Positions 17,301-28,000 of a stretch of DNA of 64,000 nt are shown one piece after another. Source of the stretch: Ectocarpus siliculosus (taxonomy: Eukaryota; Sar; Phaeophyceae; Ectocarpales; Ectocarpaceae). The DNA lies in the NCBI GenBank assembly GCA_000310025.1, contig FN649727.1, positions 3,737,992-3,801,991 on the forward strand. The letters run 5' to 3'. The notes beneath the pieces were generated by a model, which did no database searches, was not told where the DNA came from, and saw only the letters and a list, made by a program, of their open reading frames with translations. Each line of letters opens with the position of its first letter. Position 1 is the first letter of the stretch. The position numbers and the translations under genes were made by a program.

Positions 17301-18940
17301 GGACGTCACAGCTCTAGACAAGCCGATTTCTGCACCTAACGTTCTTGCGTGCTCCTCGCGTGTTCAAAAAGACCGTACATGCGACACCAACGAGAAAACC
17401 AACGACCTCAAGAATATCAATCGGGTAGCGCGTGCCACCTTTAGTCACGCAAGTCTGAAATTCGCCCAACAGCTTTTTGTCCCGTCAAGAGGTTTTCGTG
17501 TGATTGTACGCGATTCGGGTGCCTCAGCTACCGGCAGCAAGCAGCACCGCAGCTGCGTACGCTACGAATCGCAGAAGAAATTAAGCTCGAGCCGTTGCTT
17601 TCGCCGATTCCGGCCGGAGGGTAAAAAAAAACACGCGAGTCACAACTATCATGTACCAATCATTCTGCTCTCACCGTCACCGTGTGTGGCTGAGGCAGCA
17701 AGCGGCCGTAGACATGCCAGAATTTTCCGCCGACCTGCGGGTCGGACGTCGCCTCAAGCAGGGCTAGCGCCAGCCGTACGTCCCAGGTCATGCCACGGGC
17801 AAAGTCTTCGTCAGAGACCGGGTCCCTTAGGTCCCCCGCGGCTTCCCAGCAGAGGTCGGTCTGACCATAGAGGCCCTGTCAATCAATCATCAGGCGCAGG
17901 TGACTCGCCTTTGCCGTATTCCACAAGAAACAATCAAGAGTCTCCTTCGTTGCTGAGAGCTGCCACTCTGGACGCCCTTTTCTTGGTTCGGGAATGGGAC
18001 ATTCCACAGGGTACTCTACTGTGTAGCCTTTACACGTGACACATGGAAAGTTGCACCCGCAAACAGCAGTAGGATAAAAACTGCAGAAAAACACCACCGT
18101 ATGCATACAACACTCCGTGGATATACGAGGCTTGTACTCATGAAGGAGGTTGAACTACTGTACGACAGCAACCCGTTCGCGCTTGCTGGTTGCACTCACA
18201 CTGACTACGCCATCTCTGGTGGACCACAGGCAGATATCGGAAGGGACCTCCAGCACCACCTTTGACAAAGAGGGGGGGGAAATCGTTGTCATTTCGGTGT
18301 TTTTTCAACGCATCCAGCAGCTGGCCCCATCACCCGCCGTTCGCCCAAACTTGCAATCCATAGACGTCGCATGAAGTCGACTCGTCGGCACCTCCGACGT
18401 AAATGAAAAGCACGCTGCGTCTCATGAGACCATCAGAGCAAGGGGCTCAAACAAGGTTTATACGAGGATCTCGAGCATGGCGTGTTGTCTCTCGGGCTAA
18501 TCTTCCAAACGTGAAACAGGGCGGGGAACACTTGATCTCCGGAGAACCATGATCGATCATGTGACCACATGATCACTGCTGGCTGCTGGCCTTGCCTGCC
18601 CTTGAGCAACATCCCCGTCGGCAAGCAAACCGCGGTAACCGCCCGCCGTCACACTGAGCGAGACAGCCTTGTCACGTATCCCGGCATTGGCGGCCAGCCA
18701 CTCGAACATGTCGCTCTCCTGAGATGCTGCTGAGCCCCCGTTTTCCTTCTTGGTCGCCTGCACCTCACCAGGCCCGCTGCTACCGCTGCCGCTGCTGCTG
18801 TAAACCGAACATGTGGCAGACCGACAACAGTCCCTCCATCTGAGCGCCAACCCGAGTTTTGGCTGAGCGACAAAAGAATGGCATTTTGTCAAGCTGGACA
18901 GCAGGCTGAGAAGCCATGCCGTCGCCCGTATGGACCTCAT
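14382..18940 (-). CDS. Plastid-targeted SET-domain protein-lysine methyltransferase (Rubisco LSMT/SETD3-like)
   Basis: Predicted S-adenosylmethionine-dependent lysine methyltransferase acting in the plastid. Nine exons (+ coordinates, read high to low): 18940-18596, 18259-18200, 17875-17675, 16974-16639, 16283-16164, 15815-15432, 15260-15180, 15060-14891, 14787-14382; about 700 residues. All phases agree. The N-terminus MRSIRATAWLLSLLSSLTKC is a signal-peptide-like segment followed by HS-FVAQP, resembling the heterokont ASAFAP plastid motif with Phe at +1; this is why I chose the start at 18940 (18943-19003 is also open). SET blocks follow: GYRGLLADGDVAQGQ-VVLEVPSDICLW, KFWHVYGRLLP, WAFAMVRSRAF, DMANHGFADP, and AGEE-VTISYGEQLN with the catalytic Tyr. 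The C-terminal exons match the LSMT substrate-binding domain, including DPRLADVVRYRLGRKEAHS. Exon 6 has an Ala/Glu-rich insertion. Exon 7 is the least certain. Known LSMTs methylate Rubisco large subunit or aldolase; the substrate here is inferred only. Confidence 0.88.
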
Positions 18941-19068
18941 GAGGAGAGAGGTGGTGGCGAAGGGAGGTATGCGGTGGTGCAACACAAGCGTACGAGGCAA
19001 CAAGTGCGCAAGCGAGGGAGTTCAGCGACGCGTTCCTGTAGAGGCTTTGCGGCAACCCGGGGCTGAAA
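18941..19068. promoter_or_regulatory. 128-bp divergent promoter region between SET methyltransferase and ABC1K
   Basis: The two start codons face away from each other only 128 bp apart, so the genes must share a bidirectional promoter or have overlapping 5' regions. If the SET protein starts at the upstream in-frame ATG (19003) the gap is 65 bp. No TATA box or other element was identified. Both products appear plastid-targeted, so co-regulation is plausible. Confidence 0.55.
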
Positions 19069-22000
19069 ATGACAGTCCTTGGTCGCGGTCAGACATCCAC
19101 GTACGTTGCATCGATGCTCGCTGCCCACACGCGGCAAACCACCGCGCTGTCCATGATCGTCCACGCGCAGATATTGGCATCGACAGCCGCTGTTGGTGGT
19201 GGTGGTGGTAGTGCCCGACCATTTGTTGCCCCGAGAGTGCAACATGTATGTCACCAGCACAGGTCGCCGTATCGTCCCGCATCAAGCATGGTTCTGACAT
19301 CGGACAGGAGCGACATTCCTCCCGTGTCCTCGTGGAAGCCTCCATGGGAAGCGAGACGAGAGACGAGAGGGTCGCTGGCCGATGGAGGATATGATCCCGC
19401 AGCGATGGACAGCTACTTTGAGCTGCGTCCGGAACGGGCGTTGGGTCGCGTGGCACAGGTACGGACACCTCCAGTACAGACCAGAAGATCGGAAGTAGTG
19501 TTTTTTTTTTTTTTCTTAGTATGACACAAGGAATCCATCTCTATCATAGAACAGAGTCTGAGACAGATTAGCAATGAATTCATAGCGTCAGAAAGTATTA
19601 CGTAGTTGGTTGTGCATCTGTCTTCACGCGGTGTAGGAACGTCGGGAACGGAGAAAAAAATACACACACAGAAAAGACTACCCATTCGAGATACACCCAC
19701 AGTCGAATATAATAAGACGGATGTCTCCAGGTTCACGTGCGGACAAGTTCCCCTTGCGACGTGTGGTGTGGTTACACACCAGTTCAACCTCTTGTGGAGG
19801 GGGTGAAGAGTACGGATAGTTGTGTTGTGAGTAAGGGGAGAAGCGAGCCTGCTGCAGCAGGGTTCAACGTCCATTATACACTGACTCTATCTGTGGCAAC
19901 ACCCCGAAGGTAGATCTCCGACAGGTCATCTGACGTCACAATCTACGGCATTCACAACATGCATAAGGCCATTTCTTGCGGTTGTCTTTTTTTTATGATG
20001 TTTTTCTTTTTTCCTTCTCAAAAAAAGACAACTGGCCGTAGAAGGTCTTCTTACAATGTCTTTTTTCCTCAAAAAAAGATCGCCAGAAAAAGACAACCCG
20101 TTTTGGACAGCCCATCCTGTCTTTTTTTGGGGCGGTTTTGGACAAGTGGAGGCTGTCCAAAACTGTTGTCTTTTTTTGGTCACAACCACTTCACTCGTAC
20201 CTAGAAACTTGAACCTTCGACGGCCCACCGCAAACTCTAACGGTGGTCACACGAGTTGTGTCATGTTGCTGGTACAGAGTCGGTGGCACCGGCGGTAGCC
20301 AATGTTTTTTCAGTGGGCTGGACCAGGTGGACAACCCGATGTGTCCGGCAAACAAGAGGCAAACAAACCGAGAGAGCCTGGACGCAGCAGCGGTGGGTCA
20401 TTTTTCGTGTACTGTCAACCTTGCGAACCCAACTTTTGGGCGTCCTATAGCCTGCTGGTCTGTATCAATCATCACACAAGACGAACCATACGCACAGCTC
20501 GTGGCGCATGCCTTTATCATCGCTGTTGCTTGAGTGGGTGGCGAGGGAGTACTGGCAAACCAAAGTTGCGACACGGGCAAAAGAGCGAAAAAAATTGCTT
20601 GAAGATGCGGCGGATCATCTTTCCCGCTTGTCCACCACTCTCGCGCTCACAATTTCTGAGCGTCCTATAGCCTCCTCGTCTGTATCAGCCACCACACAAG
20701 ACGGACCATACACACAGCTCGTGGCGCATACCTTTGTCATCGCTGTTGCTAGAGTGGGTGGCGAGGGAGTACCGGTAAACCAAAGTTTTGACAGGGGCAC
20801 AAGAGCAAAAAAAATGGTTGCTGGCGCGGTGGGCATTTTTTCAGCGTGCTGTCGACTCTCGGCACCTCCATTCCCGTGCCTCCTATCGCCCTGTGGTCTC
20901 TGTCAGCCGCCACCCAAGACGGACCATACACACAGCTCGCGAGGGATAGCTTTACAGTAGGCGCTGCTTCACTCTGTGAGGAGATATCACCGAAAAACCA
21001 TTTCGGTGGGAAGGTGCATGTATGTGTGACAGCAGCCGTTGCAGAGTCTGTTTATTTTTTGGTCGGTGAAAAAGGATCGACCAACACCGTAAGAAGGGCG
21101 TCATCTTTTTTGTAGATCCCTTTCTGGGTTGTCCGAAAGGGGGAAAAAAAGATCTGCGAAAGAAGAACCGCAAGAAATGGCCTAACTGGTAGTCTAGAAG
21201 GTCGAGTTCGGATAGAAAAGTTGCGGCAGGATCTGCAGCTATGTACACAATGTTTCTACCATGATACAGCAGTTTCTGACACGAGGCGGTATATGTTCGG
21301 TCTGCACTGCCAGCAGCAACCGGAACCGCCCCTGGTGTGTGTCGCACTCATCAACCACAGGTGTGCATGCTTGCTACCGTATCATCTTGTTTAGTGCTGC
21401 TTGGGCACATGGCCGCAAAGCAACACGCGTTGCTGTTGCGGTATTTCAGGACGACGACAACGACGCCGTTGAATACGTACAGATTGTATAAAGTACCGCT
21501 GATACTGCGGCAACAAATGACGTGATTGAGGGCCGAACATTCCTCGCCATCGTTGACGTTTTACCTGTGTGACTAGACGTGACTGAGGGCCGAGCATTCC
21601 CTTTTGTACCACTGGTTTTGTACATGCAGCAAATTTCTACGTCAGCATGCCGCCACAACGAAGCGTTTGGCAGCGTTTCCAGGGTACTGCTGCAATTCAC
21701 AATCCTGGCACACACGCACGAGCATCGTGTAGGCCACGACCCACCAATCGACACCGCCATAGTAGTTGGCGGAGTCGTTTAGCGGGTTGCAAGGAAGGCT
21801 AAATTTCCAACCTCTTGTTACACTCGGTGCGCACAGATCCTCGTGGAGGTTTGCGGCGTCCTACTTGCCCTGGGGATGGACTATCTCGTCAGCGGCAACG
21901 ACACCGACACCGGCATTCGGGTGCCCACGGGGGAGGCGGAGGCAGGCGGTAACACGCCCACGCGCATCCGGGAATCGGTGACCCGCCTCGGACCCAACTT

Positions 22001-25000
22001 CGTCAAGATCGGGCAGGCGCTGGCTTCGAGACCAGACTTGGTGGGGGAGGCTATCGCCGGAGAGCTGTTGCTCCTGCAGGACGCGATGCCGTTGTTTTCC
22101 AATGAAGTGGCAAGGAGGTTTATCCACGAGGTGTGTGTTTGTTGTCTTATTTCCGTCACGGTCAGCACCGTCGTGCCTTGGCAGACAGCTCTCGGCAGAT
22201 ATAAGTGTCTTTTGGGGCGACAGGACTTGCTGCAGGATGCCGTATCGAAGTTATTGATGGAGGCTGCACAAGGAGGGGGGTTCGTGGGCATGCCCGCTGC
22301 GAGGGTGTGAGCGGGGCGAGGGGGGTCTTGGCCGGCGACCGGCGTAAGCTACACCGTCCGTATCGTTTTGGGGGAGTCCAACAAGGATGGCACGGCCTTG
22401 TACCTTGAGTTGCTTTTTCAGCAGTTCAGGTTGCAACACGAAAGTTGCACGGGATGCTGTTGAACGTGAATGCAAAAGTTGCTCGGAACCAACACACTTG
22501 TGTCGGTTCATCGACCTAACGGATATACCACTCTTTGCACCCGCCACCAAGGGCGGGACATGAATCACCTCTCGAGTTGTGTTCCCTGTTGCTCGTCTGT
22601 ATGGCAGGAGCTAGGGGGCTACCCGGAGGACATCTTCGAAGCCATGGGAGACACCCCTGTGGCGGCTGCGAGCCTGGGTCAGGTGCACATGCACGTCTGT
22701 TTTCTTTCCACCAGTTTACGCTCTGTGCGATACGGTCGAGCTCCCTGCAACTACAAGACGGGACGACAGCTTCAGTTGTTAACTCCGCCTGCGTGCCACA
22801 AATAGGCACATAGATACGACAGCAGGATACAGAAACACACGCGGAGAGACGGAGATAGATCATAGAGCCCCCGGCCCTCCTCTTGCTGTTGGGACAGGCA
22901 CGCGGCAAACCCCAGACTGACAGATAAAGCCTCCAACTGTGACAATTTCCCTTTTTTCTTCGACGCGTGCACAGGTTTACAAAGCCCAGATAGACGGCAG
23001 ACCCGTCGCCGTTAAGGTTCAGCGGCCGGACCTGCTGGAGGCGGTTGGACTCGACTTTTACGTGGCACGCAGGGTTGCGGAGGCCATCACGCGGCTGTCG
23101 AGGAGCTCCAGCTTTTTCGGGGGCCGGCTGGTCGTCCGCAGCGACCTAGTGGCCGCGGTGGACGAGTACGGGTCGAGGCTGTTCGAGGAGCTGGACTACA
23201 GGAAGGAGGTGCTAAGGCGTTTTTTTGCGATTTTGTGTTTTACCAATGAAGGTCAAGATTATTTTTCTGTGTTATCGCCAGGGTATGTATTGCCCTTCTT
23301 TGTATTCATCTCTTACTATTATCCATTCTTGCTTGAATCTTCGTGGTGAAGGGACTGTTTGTCGTAAGTAACAGGTTGTTGTTTCTTGTTTGTCATTCAC
23401 ATCGACCTCGCCTTGACCGTCCGGCTAGTGAAATGCCGTTGGCCAACGTGCAGCAAGAGGCACAAAGTCGAATTATTGTGTGCTTCATTAGTCACCACCG
23501 GGCGCGATGAACAGCTGACCAATGAAAACATGCCAGCCTTACAACGAGACACAAGGCACGAACGGACGTGCTCTCAAGACTGCGGGCTCCCCGGACACAA
23601 AACACAGTGTGTGTTTGTGTTTATGGTGTGTATGCGTGTTTCCAGCACCGACCGTGCTACACGCGGCCGACCGATGAAATCACGCCAGCCTCAGTGAGAC
23701 GAGCGTGTATAATGCTTGATGCTGAGTCCAGCCACGTTTAGCACTTTTACCCACTGTTTACAAATGGACAGAACATGTTGACTCCCTCCGCCCCCCCCCC
23801 ACTCCCCAAATCACATCACCTCTCACACGCTCGTGCAGGCGCAAAACATGGTGCAATTTCGTGAGCTATACCATGCTATGCCCGGCATACTTGTTCCGAA
23901 GGTGCTGCTAGACTACAGCGCGAAGCGAGTCATAACGTCCGAATGGATCGACGGAGAAAAGGTATGTAGTGCCATAGGTTGGGCGCCGTGATAGACAATG
24001 GGGCTCTCAACATAGACATCAAAAACATCTGGAACGGTAGTTTTTTCATCACACCGTCAGCCAGGTGTCGGTCGATCAGCGTCAGAGGCCCATCAGAGAG
24101 GTGAAGGATAGCCTTGAGGTTATATTTCCCGCATGTACTGCGGTGTATCATCTGCCTTACGAAGGCTTGAAGGAAGAATCAGCTGTAGCCAGCAAGCTGT
24201 CGCAAGACGATCTCGTGTTGATTCGTTTGATGCGGACACACGCGCTGCTGGGTGCGACTCTTGGATGGTACAGTCGGAGAGCGTAGCCCCTAGGCAGGGT
24301 GCATGCAAGCTAGCTTGCCTTCGACGTTCATGGTTTGGGCTCGGGTGGGGGTGTACTCATCATCGTGCATGCCGTAGTCGTTAGACCGTTGACCTCGCAT
24401 CCCTGCAAAGCCGGGACGGAGCACGCCGGGTTCTCACCGGACCAGGCTCTTTGGGCTCGGGGGGGGGCATGTCGGCAAAAACAATCCAAACCGTGTCGTG
24501 TGTGTGTGTGTAGAGGCTGTAAGTAGCGCATGATCGTGTGTGGGACCAATACAGCGAGCATGCACCAAGTTGTCGCTCTTGCCGAGAATTGTCAGCGTTT
24601 AGACCAGGGAGGCGGCACTCGCGTGCTGACAATAGTTCGATAACGAGAGGGCTCCAGCTCCTAGCATTGTCATGTTCCCATATTTCCCTCTCTTGTTTGC
24701 CGTCACTTATGCACTTTTTCGTGGGCCCTTTTCCCGGCGTTACAGCGCATTCTCACAATTTGTTCACTTTCGACCCCCTACGTGTCCTTCACACCCATGA
24801 TGTCGTTGCCAAATTTCCTTGATAAATGTGCAGACAGGGCAAAACTGCATCATTTACCGCTTCAGTGTCACAAAGTTCCTTATGTTCCTATCAACATCCT
24901 CTGTGGCTATCATCACGCTGCCTATCGCTACGACCGTCAATCGAAGCCAAGGCCCCCTTCACGGTCCGGTGGTTAACACGGTGCCGTACCCCCTCTCCCT

Positions 25001-28000
25001 CGGTTCACGCAAAACCCTCATCCTGCTGTCGATTTTCGTCGCGTTCCTCCGCCACACTCGTCCGCTCTTCCCCTGCGTGTGGGAATGCCCGCACAAACGG
25101 CAACCCCGGCGGAGGGTCGCAGCTGGTGGACAACCAGGCGCAGGTCAGCCCGGCGGACCTCCCTATCCTCCGGGTGGGCATCGAGTGCACCCTGACGCAG
25201 CTTCTCGACAAGGGCTTCCTGCACGCGGTGAGGTTTCACGTTGTTCTCGTGTGCTAGAGGAGCGGGGCGATTTTGTTGCACTTTTACCGTGCTACTGCCT
25301 GCGAAAACAACCAAAATGGTCTCTGTCAGAAAAGGGGAGACGTCCCTTCTCGGCGAGCTGTTTGCGCACGTCCGTGCTTCGCCCCTTCGTTCTCCGTTCC
25401 GGCCTTGTTTTCTCTCCACCGCTCACCACGCTAGCAAGACTTAGAGGTAAAGGACAAGGAAAGGACATATGGGCGTGTGTCGACGACCTCGCTGCGTGGT
25501 CGCCCTCCCCAAGAACGAGAACTGCCACAAGAATAAACAGACGGCAGTATTTTCCGGCCCTGATTTGATTGGTCGTGGTACGTAGACCACGGAATGATAC
25601 TATGGCAGTCCGTCGCTGGTGCCCTCACAACGTTCTGCACGTTGGGCGACCGTGCTTACTCGTGTCTTTGGTTTTTGTTTCGGTTGTCCTCGTTCAAGGT
25701 CAAACCCGAACCTTGAAATGAGAGAACGCGAGAGCAGGAGGTCCGCTCATGTAGTCAATCTCTGGAGGAAAGCGGGGGGGGGGGGGGGTACTCTTATGTT
25801 TTGCATGCCCTAGTAGTTAGACCATTGACCACGCTTCACGAGAGGACGGAGCGTTGTTTCCACAGGGCCGATCACCGATGGCCAATCGTTCTTTCCTATT
25901 TTGCCAAAGGTGGCTCAAAAACGGCTTACCTATCGATATCACTTCCCGCCTGTGTCAATCCACTTCATACAGTCTTACGTATCGATATCACTTCCCGCCG
26001 GTTCAATTGCTATTGTTTCAGAGAAGGGCTAGTCAACGTCATCACCAGGTTTTCCACTTCCACCTGCATAGAATATTAGCTATTCTCTGTGAGTTCGATT
26101 GTAGACATGCAAAGCGTTCCGTGATCACAGCACAAGCGAGCAAGCTGCGGTACTCCAAGCATGCATGCATTTCCAACTCCTCCGATACTACATTATCCGG
26201 TCCGTCATGCGTGGTCATCACTCACAGTCGCGATTACAACGATAGGGACGTACCCTCTCATATTGTGCGTCCGCGCGTCCCGTATCGGTTTCACCTAGTG
26301 TTTTCCGTGTTGGGGATACCCGCCCCACCATCCACCTCTCGACCTAAACTCTGCGTATCGTGCGTCGTGCATCATCCTACATGCCTGTGTACTCAGCCCC
26401 AGACCTCTACCTGCGCACAGTCCTATGACATTACCGAATGACACACCTGGGCATCAACCTCGCACTCATGCCACGCCGCCGTAAATCGAACACCGACGAC
26501 CGCCGCACCAACGACTGCACCGGCAGCAACACCAATCGCAACAACCGCAACGACCGTAACAACCGTCGCCGCGGCCCGCCCGATAGCCGCCCCAGGTTCA
26601 CGGTGACGATGGATGAACAACTCGCCGCACTTGCCGCAGACCCTCAACCTACGGCAGCTCCCGAGCCTGCTGGCAGAAACCTTACCCGCAAGAGGGCGGC
26701 TCTCCGCAAGCGGGCGCGAGCGGCAGCGGCTGCCGCCGCCGCTTGGAATTTCCTGGAGGGCCTGCTNNNNNNNNNNNNNNNNNNNNNNNNNNNNNNNNNN
26801 NNNNNNNNNNNNNNGAATTTCCTGGAGGGCCTACTAAAGCTATTCCTCCCGCGTATTGTCGGACTGCGCCGTGCGCCGGTGCTGTTCTCCTTTGAGCCGT
26901 TTGGAGGGTGCAGCGGCTCGGGGGGGGGCGTAGCGGCGGGGGCAGCCGCTGCCGCTCGCGCCCGCTTGCGGAGAGCCGCCCTCTGCGGGTAAGGTTGCTG
27001 CCAGCGGGCGCGGGCGCTGCCGTCACAAGTGAGAGCGTGCGCTTGGCCACGGAGGCACTCACCGACACTTCGCGGTAGCGACCACCGTCGCGGCTCCTGT
27101 TTTATTTTCGTTGGTTTTGTTTCTGTTCCCCGTGGAGAGGTGAGGGACGCCCTCAGCGTCGTTACCGTTTGGATTGTGCCGCCACGAGCTCCCTGCCATC
27201 TGAACCAAGCCACAACGCCGACACCAATCCCCAACGACCCAAAAAATCCACAAACCAACCATGCTCACCCCAAAACACGCGCGGCATGCCGCGATCAAAC
27301 CGGACATGACCACACAACAAACCGGCATCAACCCACAAGACACTTCACCGTCCAGGAACAAACCATTTGACTACAAAACCTGACCACAAAAGCAGGACCC
27401 ACACTGCCGCACCACAGTGCCGACTACAACATGAACACGAACCACCAAGACCCCGAGCAACCTTACGTTCATGATGACGACAACTCGACCGACTCCAAAG
27501 GGCCCCCATCGCTGTCCTCTGAATCGGAAGACGAGATCATATCAGACGCCGACACCGCCTCCGTCACCGCGGACGAAGGCAGCGACAGCAGTCACTAGCC
27601 GGAGGACGCCGCCTTCGTCCCCCCCACTGACCCGTGGGTGCCCCCCTTGGCGGTCAATCCAATGGGCAATTGGACCCCATCGACTCGCTGCAGCCCCGCG
27701 ACCGTGCAGTGGTCGATTACCGCGTCATCAATCTTACACCTCAAGGCGACCCAGACAGCAGTGTGCGCTGGCGTGCGCACCTAGAGCGCACCGTACAACA
27801 CCTGCTGGGCGAGGGCACCATCCACCCGAGCCGCCACCCGCGGGGTGCCGACGACCACTGAGTCGCCGCCACTCGGTACCAATTGTGTGCTGTGGTGCCT
27901 TCAGCTGCACCGTAGCGACCGCTTTCAGGAGTACCCAGAGTAATGTCTGCGAGTCGCGTGGACACGCACGTTCGGAATGACGTTTTCCCTGCTCCCATGT

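Noticed and set aside
27471-27980. A single intact protein of 169 residues
   Set aside because: Pro/Arg-rich, crosses the edge of the nested inverted repeat, and conflicts with the more coding-like acidic frame next to it.
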